Of a stretch of 64,000 nucleotides of DNA, positions 26,338 to 36,132 are shown in pieces. The translations under genes and the position numbers were made by a program. The number at the start of each line of letters is the position of its first letter. The stretch's first letter is position 1. Below the pieces are notes generated by a model, which saw only the letters and a program-made list of their open reading frames with translations, was not told where the DNA came from and ran no database searches. This DNA comes from UBA4416 sp963422675 (lineage in GTDB: Bacteria; Bacteroidota; Bacteroidia; B-17B0; Aurantibacillaceae), in contig CAXVYS010000013.1 of the NCBI GenBank assembly GCA_963422675.2, forward strand, positions 246,893 through 310,892, read 5' to 3'.

Positions 26338-27626
26338 TCAAAAAAATAACTCATAAGCTTCATCACTTTGGAAAAACCGATCTGTTCAAAACAAGTTTTT
26401 GGAACGGTATTGCTACGCTCATTAAAATGGGTACTGGTATTATCAGTAATAAAATTGTAGCTATTTACCTGGGGCCTTCAGGCATTGCCCTATTGGGTCA
26501 ATTTGTAAGCTTCACCGGTATTTTATCTACCATAGCCGGAACAGGAAATAGTTCCGGTGTTACTAAATATATTGCTGAATATAAAGAAGATGAATTACAG
26601 CGAAAAAAAATTATCAGTACAGGCTTTTTGTCAACGATAATTGTCACATTTATAACATCTGTCATTATATTTATTTTCGCAAAACAATTTTGTGAAAACA
26701 TATTAAAGTCAACCCATTATATTTCGGTATTTTATTTGTTTGCTTCTACTTTAATTTTATTTTCAATAAATGGTTTTTTAGTGTCAGTTCTAAATGGATT
26801 CAAAGAATTTAAGAAAATCATAGTCATAAATATTCTTTCCTCCTTATTTGGCCTATTGATCGCCGTTTTTTTTACTATGAAGTATGGTATTTTTGGTGCA
26901 CTGTGTGCTACTGTATTAAGCGTTTCACTAATCTCTATCATTACAGTAATATTTGTATATAATTCCAGTTGGTTTAAAATAAGTGATTTTTTAAATTATT
27001 TTGATAAACCTGTGTTCAAAAAACTGCTTAATTATACGGTAATGGCATTTGTCAGTATTTTTGCTGTAATGTACATTCAATTAGCTATAAGAACCTATTT
27101 GATAGATCATTTATCGATAGACGCAGCTGGTTATTGGCAAGGAATGGTAAGAATAAGTGAAATATTCTTATCCCTCATTACAACAACATTAAGTATCTAT
27201 TATTTGCCACGTTTATCTGAAATTAAAGATGATCATGAACTTAGAAAAGAAATCTTTAACGGGTACAAATTTTTGCTTCCTATAACATTGTTAGGATCAG
27301 TATTGATGTACTTATTCCGAAATTTCATTATTGACTTTTTATTTACGGATGATTTCAAACCTATGACAGAATTATTTTTCTGGCAGCTTTTAGGAAATGT
27401 GTTTAAAATTGCAAGCTGGCTTATTGCTTTTTTAATGCTAGCAAGGGCAATGACAAAGATTTATATCATCACTGAAATTATTTTTGGTGTGTGTCTTTAC
27501 TTTATGACAATTATACTTACCAATAAATTTGGACTGATTGGTGCCACAATTGCCTATTGCTTAAATTATTTCCTCTACTTCATTGTAATGCTGATTATTT
27601 TCAGAAAAATCCTTTTTACAAAATAA
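26334..27626 (+). CDS. Wzx-like polysaccharide flippase
   Basis: A 430-residue multi-spanning protein of the MATE/MOP superfamily with about twelve hydrophobic helices and a charged first loop. SFWNGIATLIKMGTGIISNK and KIVAIYLGPSGIALLGQF are typical of O-antigen translocases in Bacteroidota. It probably flips the undecaprenyl-linked repeat unit. It starts with GTG (26334), overlapping the aminotransferase stop by four bases, which supports one operon with the sugar-synthesis genes. Confidence 0.85.
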   Translation: MIKKITHKLHHFGKTDLFKTSFWNGIATLIKMGTGIISNKIVAIYLGPSGIALLGQFVSFTGILSTIAGTGNSSGVTKYIAEYKEDELQRKKIISTGFLSTIIVTFITSVIIFIFAKQFCENILKSTHYISVFYLFASTLILFSINGFLVSVLNGFKEFKKIIVINILSSLFGLLIAVFFTMKYGIFGALCATVLSVSLISIITVIFVYNSSWFKISDFLNYFDKPVFKKLLNYTVMAFVSIFAVMYIQLAIRTYLIDHLSIDAAGYWQGMVRISEIFLSLITTTLSIYYLPRLSEIKDDHELRKEIFNGYKFLLPITLLGSVLMYLFRNFIIDFLFTDDFKPMTELFFWQLLGNVFKIASWLIAFLMLARAMTKIYIITEIIFGVCLYFMTIILTNKFGLIGATIAYCLNYFLYFIVMLIIFRKILFTK

Positions 27627-27631
27627 TTGAA

Positions 27632-28846
27632 ATGAAAAATGTTCTGGTTGTATATAATCAAATGAATACGGGAGGAATTGAAACTCTCATACTCCGATTT
27701 GGTTATTATTTTAAAGCAAATGGACATAAATTAAAAGTAATTTTGACAGATGGTGGCGGCTCATTATTAAATGAATTGAAAACCATTGCTGACGTAAAAC
27801 TCTGTAATTCTATTACTTTATCAATTAATCAAAAAACAGTGGGTAATGATCCTTTTTATGAAAATATTGATGAAGTATTTACTTTATGTCCTGAAGGAAA
27901 TGCCCTTGGATTAAGAATATCTTTATTCTTAAAGATTCCGTTTAAAGTGGGGGTTTATCATCCTGAAGATTATGGGGCATTAACCAGTCGGTTTTATAGA
28001 TCCCTTTTTAACGAAATTCCTGACTCCTGTAAGTTGTTCATGAACGATGACTGCCTTATAAGCCATGAAAGAATTTTTAATAGAAAAATAAATTCTGAAA
28101 TATGGCCATTGCCTGTAATAGTAGATCCTGGTTTAGGTCAGGAGAAACAAAGGGAGCCGAAGAAAAATAAAATTATTTCTATAGGAAGATTCGATCCTTT
28201 TAAAACCTATAACTTAACTACTATTGAATTAGTATCCCACTTTAAGGACAAAGGGATTCTTTTAAAATATGATCTGTATGGATATGGTTTACTGGAAGAT
28301 AAAATGAAATCACTAATTAAAAAACATCATCTTATAGAAGATGTTGTAATAAAAGGTGTGCTTAATTATAGTGATTTAAAGAATGTTGTTAAAGAAGCGT
28401 ATATATTTGTAGGTTGTGGTACTGCTGCAATTGAAGCAAGTTATACAGGTGTTCCAACAATTATTGCAGCTCTTGGAACTAATGGGCTTTCAAATGGATT
28501 ATTCACAGATGAAATTGGATTTAATATTGGAGAGCAAACAAACAGCTTAAAAACACATACAATAGAGGAGTTAATAGAATATATATTAAATTTGTCCGAC
28601 AAAGAATACCTGGAGCTTAGTAAAAAGCATACTGAAATAGCTAAAAACAGGTATGAAGCAACTGCTGTATTTGAGAAATATTTTAAGCTTCCTGAAGTGA
28701 AAATTACTTTAAATACCAGATTAAAATTAAAGATATTTACTGCGTCTTTATATTTCTCGTTATACAAACTTTATAAAATATTCACAAAAACACTCGGCCT
28801 GCAAAAACTAAAAAAAACTATAAAAGCGGGAATTAATAAAGTATAA
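27632..28846 (+). CDS. Family 4 glycosyltransferase
   Basis: A 404-residue GT-B enzyme. The N-terminal domain starts NVLVVYNQMNTGGIETLILRFGYYF; the C-terminal Rossmann domain carries ISIGRFDPFKTYNL and CGTAAIEASYTGVPTI, in place of the usual E-x7-E motif. An in-frame upstream extension to 27557 lies inside the flippase gene, so ATG 27632, which gives the normal N-terminus, is preferred. Substrate unknown. It is separated from the flippase by five bases. Confidence 0.8.
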   Translation: MKNVLVVYNQMNTGGIETLILRFGYYFKANGHKLKVILTDGGGSLLNELKTIADVKLCNSITLSINQKTVGNDPFYENIDEVFTLCPEGNALGLRISLFLKIPFKVGVYHPEDYGALTSRFYRSLFNEIPDSCKLFMNDDCLISHERIFNRKINSEIWPLPVIVDPGLGQEKQREPKKNKIISIGRFDPFKTYNLTTIELVSHFKDKGILLKYDLYGYGLLEDKMKSLIKKHHLIEDVVIKGVLNYSDLKNVVKEAYIFVGCGTAAIEASYTGVPTIIAALGTNGLSNGLFTDEIGFNIGEQTNSLKTHTIEELIEYILNLSDKEYLELSKKHTEIAKNRYEATAVFEKYFKLPEVKITLNTRLKLKIFTASLYFSLYKLYKIFTKTLGLQKLKKTIKAGINKV

Positions 28847-28866
28847 CTATTATTTCTATTTAAAAT

Positions 28867-30525
28867 TTGAACCTCTTAAGTCATATAAACCAAACCATCA
28901 GAAATTATTTCAAATCTATTGATTTGGTTTTTTTTATTTTTTTACTGTTGGTATTAAATGTCAGTTTACCTTTAAAAGTTGCCGGTGTAATAATGATCTA
29001 TCTTATTAGATTTGATTTAAAATCTGTTTTTAGGTATATCAAAAGCGGTGCTTTACCAAAGTTTTATCTTTTGATGATGTTGCTAAGTGGCATTATTTTT
29101 ACTTTAAACTTTAAATACTGGAATTTAAGCTATTTAGTTATAACCTGTTTCGGTATATGTCTTTGGGGACTAAATATGCTAATCCTTAACCAGTTAAAAT
29201 TAACCATAGATAAAATACAAAAAGATAAAATACATCAAACATTAGTCAGCTTTTTTATTTTAAATGCTGTTTTTAGCCTGTTTACCCTTATATATATTAT
29301 TATACTAACTAAAAACTTAAATCCATACACTTATGAAGGGATGGATCTTAAGTATAATGCATCGACAGGGGATAATATTACAGGAATTTTATTCGATTTT
29401 TCTTCTACAAATTCTATTATAAACGTTTTTGGACTCATCTATTTTTTATATAAAAAAAACAATATAACCTCATTACTATGTTTTATTGTTGTATTAATAA
29501 CTACTAGTAATACTATTGTTATATTTTTAATTATTACATTAATTATAATGATCTTTTTTAATAAGAGTAAGCTTCAAAAGAGCATATGCTTTTGTTATAT
29601 ATTCTTAATTATCATTTTTTTCGCAAAAATATCTCCAACTAATACTGAGTATGTTTCAAAACAATTCTCTGCAAAAGAAAAAACCTCGATAAATGTAGTT
29701 AAGGCACCGGTAAATATTGTAAAAGAACAAGTACTAACAGAGGAACAAATTAAAAGAAAGAAAACTGAATTGTTCCAGAAATATTATTTAGCTAAACATC
29801 CTAAAATAAACTTAAGCGAATCGAAAAACAGAGCCCGTAATAGCACTATAACTAAAGCAATAGCGGAAACATACATACATGAAAAAGAAATACAATCCGC
29901 TTCGGATGCTGTATTTAAAGATCAAATGAAGAAGAAGAAAGAGTCGTTAGCTTCAAATATCTTATATTTTTACCATGATTCGACTGTATCGTTAGATAAG
30001 TTTCAAAATAAAAAATATCCGGGAAAATTAATATCCTGTATTCAAACTTTAAACTACTCGGTTTCTTCAATTAAACATTTTTTTGTTGGCGCAGGCACAG
30101 GCATGTTCTCTTCTAAAATGGCATTTAAAGCTTCATGTATAGGCATGTTTGGTAAATACCCAAAACAATTACAATATGTATCAAATGATTTTTTAGAAAA
30201 CCATTTAAAAGTTTATTGCTACTTCTTTAGTAAAGATGTAAGTGAGCATTCAGTTACTAACACTCCCTTTTCTGTATATAATCAGTTATTAGGAGAATAT
30301 GGAATTATTGGAGTAATTATTTTCCTTATTTACTATGTTTGGTTTTTTTTTAAAAGATATAAAAAACTTACTTATGGAAGATATATTCTACCGCTTTGTC
30401 TCATTTTCTTAATATTTGATTATTGGTTTGAGCACTTATCAATCATCATTATATTTGAATTGTTTATGCTTATAGACATTAAAGAGCAGACAGAAAATAA
30501 CGACATTGAAGTAAATATTGATTAA
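28867..30525 (+). CDS. Wzy-like O-antigen polymerase with a large charged loop
   Basis: A 552-residue membrane protein with about ten hydrophobic helices. Between helices lies a long lysine- and glutamate-rich segment (about residues 265-400), unusual for its hydrophilicity, followed by a conserved-looking VGAGTGMFSSKMAF and the pre-terminal VYNQLLGEYGIIGVIIF segment shared with O-antigen ligase/polymerase proteins. It could be Wzy or a surface-sugar ligase; a second O-antigen-polymerase-like gene lies at 33842. It has a TTG start (28867), with no earlier ATG in frame before the first helix. Confidence 0.68.
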   Translation: MNLLSHINQTIRNYFKSIDLVFFIFLLLVLNVSLPLKVAGVIMIYLIRFDLKSVFRYIKSGALPKFYLLMMLLSGIIFTLNFKYWNLSYLVITCFGICLWGLNMLILNQLKLTIDKIQKDKIHQTLVSFFILNAVFSLFTLIYIIILTKNLNPYTYEGMDLKYNASTGDNITGILFDFSSTNSIINVFGLIYFLYKKNNITSLLCFIVVLITTSNTIVIFLIITLIIMIFFNKSKLQKSICFCYIFLIIIFFAKISPTNTEYVSKQFSAKEKTSINVVKAPVNIVKEQVLTEEQIKRKKTELFQKYYLAKHPKINLSESKNRARNSTITKAIAETYIHEKEIQSASDAVFKDQMKKKKESLASNILYFYHDSTVSLDKFQNKKYPGKLISCIQTLNYSVSSIKHFFVGAGTGMFSSKMAFKASCIGMFGKYPKQLQYVSNDFLENHLKVYCYFFSKDVSEHSVTNTPFSVYNQLLGEYGIIGVIIFLIYYVWFFFKRYKKLTYGRYILPLCLIFLIFDYWFEHLSIIIIFELFMLIDIKEQTENNDIEVNID

Positions 30526-30529
30526 GTAT

Positions 30530-31471
30530 ATGACGGGGGAAGTTACGGTATTAATGCCGGTATATAATGCAGAAAAGTACTTAGCAGAAGCTATTGAAAG
30601 TGTCTTAAATCAAACTTTTTTTGATTTTGAATTTTTGATTATTAATGACGGATCAACAGATAGAAGTGTTGAAATCATAAAAAGTTATACAGATGACCGG
30701 ATAAAATTGATAACCCGTAAAAATGGAGGAGTTTCTGCTGCATTGAATACTGGTCTTGAGCTTGCGTCTGGCAGATACATCGCCCGTTTTGATGCAGACG
30801 ACATTTGTTACCCACAACGAATAGAAGAACAGTATAAATTTATGATAGAGCATCCAGATTATATTCTAACTGGTTCGGATGCAGATTACATAACTAAAGA
30901 TGGGGATTATATTTTTAGATTTAATAATAAGGGTTATACAGACGCACAAATCAGAGAAAGTATCAAGTATAGTTGCCCTTTTATACATAGTACCGTTATG
31001 TATAAAAAAGAAATTGTACGGAATTTAGGTGGATATGAAGTAAAAGCACACACTTTTGAAGATTATTTTTTATGGGTTAAATTAATAAAAGTTGGGAAAG
31101 TTTATAATTTTAATAAATCATTTATAAAAGTAAGATTTAACCCGGAATCTGTTACTGTAGATAGTAAAGATTACACTAAAACTTTTCGTGAATTGCATAA
31201 AAAAGCCTTAATAACAGGCATTATAACTGATGAAGAAGGTGATCTGATATTAAAAAGTATTAAAAAACTAGATAGTAGAAAAAAAGATTTTTCATACAAT
31301 CGGATGCTTGGTAAAAAATATTTATGGGATAACTACCAACCTCATAAAGCAAGATTTCATCTTAAAAAAGCTTTATTAATAAAACCTTTTAATATAGTAT
31401 CAATTATATTATTATTTCTATCCTGTTTACCTTCAAATTGGATCAACTTTATTTATTCAAAATTTAAATAA
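30530..31471 (+). CDS. Family 2 glycosyltransferase
   Basis: A 313-residue GT-A enzyme. VTVLMPVYNAEKYLAEAIESVL, IINDGSTDRS and the FDADDICYPQRIEEQ segment (DxD metal site) are present, with EDYFLWVKL further on. Inverting transfer of a sugar to the lipid-linked unit is inferred. I chose ATG 30530 over an in-frame TTG 30518 because the shorter form begins at the typical sheet and leaves a four-base gap after the preceding gene. The C-terminal helix is hydrophobic. Confidence 0.85.
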   Translation: MTGEVTVLMPVYNAEKYLAEAIESVLNQTFFDFEFLIINDGSTDRSVEIIKSYTDDRIKLITRKNGGVSAALNTGLELASGRYIARFDADDICYPQRIEEQYKFMIEHPDYILTGSDADYITKDGDYIFRFNNKGYTDAQIRESIKYSCPFIHSTVMYKKEIVRNLGGYEVKAHTFEDYFLWVKLIKVGKVYNFNKSFIKVRFNPESVTVDSKDYTKTFRELHKKALITGIITDEEGDLILKSIKKLDSRKKDFSYNRMLGKKYLWDNYQPHKARFHLKKALLIKPFNIVSIILLFLSCLPSNWINFIYSKFK

Positions 31472-31473
31472 CC

Positions 31474-31490
31474 TCTTCTTTATAAGAAGA
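31474..31490 (+). other. Short hairpin directly after the GT2 gene
   Basis: TCTTCTT and AAGAAGA form a perfect seven-base stem with a TAT loop, starting three bases after the stop codon. There is no T run, so this is not a classic terminator; it could be a processing or pausing structure. Confidence 0.35.
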
Positions 31491-31495
31491 ATAAA

Positions 31496-31552
31496 AAATA
31501 GGTGTATTTGTTTTTAAAGTGTACTTTTATTTGCGGTAAAAACACCCTATTT
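31496..31552. repeat. Imperfect inverted repeat in the gap between GT2 and GT4 genes
   Basis: AAATAGGTGT (31496-31505) pairs with ACACCCTATTT (31542-31552) with one bulged C, over a 36-base spacer. The 105-base gap is the largest inside the second half of the cluster; I see no clean -7 box in it. Confidence 0.3.
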
Positions 31553-31576
31553 ACACCATATTAAAATATTTGTAAA

Positions 31577-32737
31577 ATGAAAAACATTCTTTTCATTCAT
31601 CAGTCAGCAGAACTATATGGCTCAGATAAAACGCTTTTGTTATTAGTTACCCAGTTTAAAAACAAAGGAATAAACCCAATAATTGTACTTCCAAATGAAG
31701 GGCCTCTTTATTTTATTTTAAGAGAAAAAAACATTAACGTTATTATAGCTCCTGTATTAAAGATTTCAAGAAAAATGTTTGGTTTAAAAAACATGCTTTC
31801 TTTACCTTTTCAAATCAGATCATCTATTAAAATAATTAGTAAAGCAACTAACCACTTAAAAATAGATTTGGTGTATTCAAATACACTTGCCGTATTAATT
31901 GGACTTGTTTATGCCAGAAAAAAGAATATTAAGCATATCTGGCATGTTCATGAAATTATAGAAAATCCAAAAATAGTAAAAACTGTTTTTTTGAATTTAA
32001 TTGCCCTTAAAATCAATAGTAAGATCATTTATAATTCGAATGCCACACAAGTATTTTGGAAAAAAAATAAAAAAATTGACAACAACAGGTCAGTTGTTGT
32101 ATGGAATGGTTTGGCTAAAGAGAAAGAAACCTTATCTCCAATATCTATAAATGAATTAAAACAAAATTTATTTAATGTTAATGCATCTGACATTGTGATT
32201 GCTTTAGTAGGAAGAATTAATAAATGGAAGGGGCAGCAATTATTATTAGAAGCGTTTAAAAATATTTCAAAAAACAATACATCAGTCAAGCTTATATTTG
32301 TTGGGTCAGCGCCACCAAATCAGGAGATGTATTTGGATAATTTAAATAATCAAATTAAAATTGATAAATTACATCAGTATGTAAGAATAATTCCTTTTCA
32401 AAATGACATTTGGGCTATTTGGGATAGTGTGGATATTGCAGTTGTTCCGTCTACTGAACCTGAACCTTTTGGATTAGTAGCTGTAGAGGCGATGCTTTGT
32501 CACAAGCCTGTTATAGCAGCAAAACATGGTGGATTGGCAGAAATAGTTCTTCATAATGAAACGGGTTTGTTATTTGAGCCCGGAAATGTATCAATGCTTG
32601 AATCATCTTTAAATAAATTAATAGAAGACAAAAAATTAAGGGAATTAATGGGAAAACATGGTTATGAACGGGCGATAAATGAGTTTTCACTCGAAAGATA
32701 TGTAGATGAAATTGAAACAATATGTTTGAACGCTTAA
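31577..32737 (+). CDS. Family 4 glycosyltransferase
   Basis: A 386-residue GT-B enzyme. KNILFIHQSAELYGSDKTLL opens the N-terminal domain; VALVGRINKWKGQQLLLEAF and VPSTEPEPFGLVAVEAM (the EPFGL...E motif) form the donor-binding half, with HGGLAEIVLHNETGLLFEPG beyond. This is a clear GT4 member. Substrate unknown. A 10-base gap precedes the next GT4 gene, so the two are in one transcript. Confidence 0.88.
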   Translation: MKNILFIHQSAELYGSDKTLLLLVTQFKNKGINPIIVLPNEGPLYFILREKNINVIIAPVLKISRKMFGLKNMLSLPFQIRSSIKIISKATNHLKIDLVYSNTLAVLIGLVYARKKNIKHIWHVHEIIENPKIVKTVFLNLIALKINSKIIYNSNATQVFWKKNKKIDNNRSVVVWNGLAKEKETLSPISINELKQNLFNVNASDIVIALVGRINKWKGQQLLLEAFKNISKNNTSVKLIFVGSAPPNQEMYLDNLNNQIKIDKLHQYVRIIPFQNDIWAIWDSVDIAVVPSTEPEPFGLVAVEAMLCHKPVIAAKHGGLAEIVLHNETGLLFEPGNVSMLESSLNKLIEDKKLRELMGKHGYERAINEFSLERYVDEIETICLNA

Positions 32738-32747
32738 TGATTCGAGA

Positions 32748-33842
32748 ATGAGAGTAGGAATAATCGGGACACGTGGTATACCCAATAATTATGGTGGTTT
32801 TGAACAATTTGCGGAATATTTGTCATTAGGGCTTTTAGAAAAAGGACATGAAGTGTTTGTTTATAATTCTCATAACCATTTATACAAAGAAGATCAATGG
32901 AATGGGGTTAATATCCTTCATAAATACGATCCTGAATATAAAATCGGAACTGCCGGCCAGTTCATTTACGATCTGAACTGTATCCTCGATAGTAGAAAAC
33001 GGAATTTTGATATTATCCTGAATCTGGGCTATACAAGTAGTTCTATTTGGAGTTATTTTTTTCCAAATAAACCTGTACTTATAACCAATATGGACGGTTT
33101 AGAATGGAAAAGGACTAAGTTTAGTAAAAAGGTACAAAAATTTCTGTTATACGCTGAAAAATTGGCCGTTACTCATAGTCATGTTTTGGTTGCAGATTCA
33201 GAGGCTATAAAGGAATATATAAATGAAAAGTACCATAAGCAATCCCATTTTATTGCATACGGAGCTAATGTATTTACGAATCCGAATGCAACACTACTTG
33301 AAAAATATAATCTGGAGGTTTTTAAGTATAACTTAATTGTTGCACGAATGGAACCCGAAAATAATATTGAAACAATTTTAGATGGTGTATCTCAATCAAA
33401 TACTAAGGATAAATGCCTGGTAATTGGGAATCCAACCAATAAATTTGGAACCTATTTAGTAGATAAATATAAAAATGATGAGCGCATTGTTTTTATGGGA
33501 ACCATTTATGATATAGAAATACTTAATAATTTAAGATTCTATTGCCGTTTTTATTTTCATGGACATTCTGTAGGTGGCACAAATCCATCATTATTAGAGG
33601 CTATGGCTTGTAGTTGTTTTATTATATCTCATAATAATCCGTTTAATAAAAGTGTTTTAAAAAATGATGCTTATTACTTTAATAATCCAAATGATATTTG
33701 TAATATTATAAATAATACAGATATTTCATTAATTAAATCAGAATTTGTAAATAATAACTGTCGTAAAATAGAAACGCTTTACTCATGGTCCGGTATAATT
33801 AATTCATATGAGGCATTGATGTTAAGTTCAATTTTAAAATAA
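32748..33842 (+). CDS. DUF1972/family 4 glycosyltransferase (rhamnosyltransferase-like)
   Basis: A 364-residue GT-B protein with the DUF1972 N-terminal signature VGIIGTRGIPNNYGGFEQFA and GTAGQFIYDLNCILDS. The C-terminal half has VARMEPENNIETILDG and GTNPSLLEAMAC. Related proteins transfer rhamnose or similar 6-deoxy sugars; the sugar here is inferred only. Its stop overlaps the start of the next gene by one base. Confidence 0.85.
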   Translation: MRVGIIGTRGIPNNYGGFEQFAEYLSLGLLEKGHEVFVYNSHNHLYKEDQWNGVNILHKYDPEYKIGTAGQFIYDLNCILDSRKRNFDIILNLGYTSSSIWSYFFPNKPVLITNMDGLEWKRTKFSKKVQKFLLYAEKLAVTHSHVLVADSEAIKEYINEKYHKQSHFIAYGANVFTNPNATLLEKYNLEVFKYNLIVARMEPENNIETILDGVSQSNTKDKCLVIGNPTNKFGTYLVDKYKNDERIVFMGTIYDIEILNNLRFYCRFYFHGHSVGGTNPSLLEAMACSCFIISHNNPFNKSVLKNDAYYFNNPNDICNIINNTDISLIKSEFVNNNCRKIETLYSWSGIINSYEALMLSSILK

Positions 33843-35137
33843 TGGATACTAAAAAAGTTTTATCTGATGATATTCCACTTAAACCAGATAAACTGAGGTT
33901 TATACTTGTACTCTTATTTGTATTTACATTGCCGTTCGACAGATTTTACACTTCTTTAATTTTAATACTGTTAATCGTTACGTCTTTTCTTGATCTATCA
34001 ATTACTAAAATAAAGAATATACCAAAACAGATTTGGATTTTTCAACTAGTATTTTTTTTAGGGTGCCTTGGCTATATATACTCATACAATAAAGGAGAAG
34101 CAGGATTCATTTTAGAGCGACAACTTGCTATTTTAGCATTTCCGTTAATATTACCATTAGCCATTACATTTAACTCGCACAAAAAAGAGTTGGTTTTTAA
34201 AACACTAACGATCAGTTGTATTCTTAGTATTCTTTATTTATTTATAAATATTCTTTATATCATAAAAATTGGTCACTTACCTATCAGGTATATGTTCTCC
34301 AAAGAGTTTTTTAATCATGCATTTTCCGCGCCAATTGGCATTCATGCAGGGTACCTTTCATTATATGTTTCTCTATCTACATTATATTTAGTTAAACTGA
34401 TAACAACAAACATCATTTTAATAAAAAAAACAATCATATTATTGTGCATTGGTATTTTATGTGCCGGCCAGTTTTTCCTTGCATCACGTAATGCCATATT
34501 TTCTACCATTTTTATAATTTGTTTTATATATCCTTTTTTTTATGTAAAAAGAAAGCTTCTTTTTTTTGGTGTTATTATCGTTTTACTAATTGTTTTTTTT
34601 ACTGCTATGAGTAAAATCAATTATTTGAATGATCGTTTTTCCTCGGATCTTATAACAGATATTAATACCAGTAGAGATTCCGATTACAGCTATGAGGGCG
34701 CTGAACCACGCATTGAAAGATGGAAAGGTGCCTGGGAATTGGTTACCAAATCCCCATTAATTGGTTACGGTACCGGCGATGAAATTTTGATGCTTAAGAC
34801 AAAATATGTTGAAAAAGAACTTTTTATATCTTACCTGGAAAGTTTCAATGCTCACAATCAATACCTGTCGTACCTCTTAAAAAATGGGATCATAGGTTTA
34901 CTTATTTTTTTGGGAGCATTTATATATTATTTAAAACTTGCTATCAGAAAAAAAGATTTCATGTATATTTCTTTTTTAACCCTTCTGTTAATTGGCTTTT
35001 TTACCGAAAACATTTTAGATGCAAATAAAGGAATCTATTTCTTTGCTTTTTTCAATACGTTTTTAGGATATAGCATTATCAAATCAGAAACTAAAAATAC
35101 TTCTCCCGGTAAATTTTCGGATTTAACTAAGGAATAA
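33842..35137 (+). CDS. O-antigen ligase/polymerase-family membrane protein
   Basis: A 431-residue multi-spanning protein with about ten hydrophobic helices. SRNAIFSTIFIICF and the RIERWKGAWELVTKSPLIGYGTGDEILML loop are typical of the Wzy_C/O-antigen ligase family, with AHNQYLSYLLKNGIIGLLIF following. It may ligate the polymer to lipid A core or act as a second polymerase. It is the last gene of the cluster and converges with the Dus gene at 35145, only seven bases apart. Confidence 0.8.
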   Translation: MDTKKVLSDDIPLKPDKLRFILVLLFVFTLPFDRFYTSLILILLIVTSFLDLSITKIKNIPKQIWIFQLVFFLGCLGYIYSYNKGEAGFILERQLAILAFPLILPLAITFNSHKKELVFKTLTISCILSILYLFINILYIIKIGHLPIRYMFSKEFFNHAFSAPIGIHAGYLSLYVSLSTLYLVKLITTNIILIKKTIILLCIGILCAGQFFLASRNAIFSTIFIICFIYPFFYVKRKLLFFGVIIVLLIVFFTAMSKINYLNDRFSSDLITDINTSRDSDYSYEGAEPRIERWKGAWELVTKSPLIGYGTGDEILMLKTKYVEKELFISYLESFNAHNQYLSYLLKNGIIGLLIFLGAFIYYLKLAIRKKDFMYISFLTLLLIGFFTENILDANKGIYFFAFFNTFLGYSIIKSETKNTSPGKFSDLTKE

Positions 35138-35144
35138 CCAGGTA

Positions 35145-36128
35145 TTAAACCACACTATACATTTGAGGAATACTCAGCAACAGTTCTTGTATTTCATCGA
35201 TAGAATCTGTTGTCACCAGTTTCATACGGGTTTCTTTAAAATGATCAATTCCTTTAAAATAATTGGTGTAATGCGGGCGCATTTCCAATACTCCTAGTTT
35301 TGGCCCCTTCCACTCTATCGATTTTTTGAAATGAGCCATACACACTTCCACACGGTTTTCCAAAGTTGGTTTGGCTAAATGTTCTCCGGTCTTCATAAAA
35401 TGTTTTATTTCATTAAAGATCCATGGATAACCAATACTGGCACGGCCAATCATGATACCATCCAGTCCGTATTTATTTTTGTATTCCAGCGCTTTTTCAG
35501 GCGTTGTAATATCGCCGTTTCCAAATATAGGAATATGCATGCGTGGATTATTTTTTACTGCTGCAATGGGTTCCCAGTTCGCCGAACCTTTATACATTTG
35601 AGCACGGGTTCTGCCATGTACCGTGAGTGCTTTAATCCCAACATCCTGGAGCCTCTCAGCCACTTCCATAATATTGATCATACTCTCGTCCCATCCTAAA
35701 CGGGTTTTAACCGTTACTGGCAAACCGGTAGATTTTACAACGGCTTTGGTTAAACGTACCATCAAATCTATATCTTTCAATACTCCGGCTCCTGCCCCTT
35801 TACAAACTACTTTTTTTACCGGGCAACCAAAATTAATATCTAACAAATCCGGTTGTGTCGCATCTACAATCTTTGCAGACATAGCCATGGCGTCTTCATC
35901 CCCTCCAAAAATCTGAATGCCTATCGGTTTTTCGTAATCAAAAATATCAAGTTTTTGCCTGCTTTTAATAGCATCCCTGATCAACCCTTCACTACTGATA
36001 AATTCAGTATACATCAAATCAGCCCCATATTTTTTACATACGTATCTGAAAGGAGGATCACTTACGTCTTCCATTGGAGCAAGTAATAACGGGAACTCCC
36101 CTAATTCTATGTTAGCTATTTTTACGAT
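35145..36128 (-). CDS. tRNA-dihydrouridine synthase with an apparent ATC start
   Basis: A DusB-like FMN enzyme reducing uridine in tRNA. The PLLLAPMEDVSDPPFRYVCKKYG opening, INFGCPVKKVVCKGAGAGVL and GIMIGRASIGYPWIF are present. The ATG at 36074 would remove the first 18 residues, cutting off the first barrel strand of the FMN site. In-frame upstream codons read (I)VKIANIELGEFPLLLAPM, the family's usual MVKI... start, but the initiator position holds ATC (36126-36128). No in-frame ATG, GTG or TTG exists before a stop at about 36168. An exact TATCTTTG box ends five bases upstream of the ATC, so the mRNA would be nearly leaderless. A base change or sequencing error is the simplest alternative. 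Confidence 0.85.
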   Translation of the reverse strand: MVKIANIELGEFPLLLAPMEDVSDPPFRYVCKKYGADLMYTEFISSEGLIRDAIKSRQKLDIFDYEKPIGIQIFGGDEDAMAMSAKIVDATQPDLLDINFGCPVKKVVCKGAGAGVLKDIDLMVRLTKAVVKSTGLPVTVKTRLGWDESMINIMEVAERLQDVGIKALTVHGRTRAQMYKGSANWEPIAAVKNNPRMHIPIFGNGDITTPEKALEYKNKYGLDGIMIGRASIGYPWIFNEIKHFMKTGEHLAKPTLENRVEVCMAHFKKSIEWKGPKLGVLEMRPHYTNYFKGIDHFKETRMKLVTTDSIDEIQELLLSIPQMYSVV

Positions 36129-36132
36129 GGTG

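Noticed and set aside
20433..35137. Polysaccharide region as a mobile element
   Set aside because: No transposase, integrase, direct repeats or tRNA boundary are seen at either end; the AT richness alone does not show mobility.
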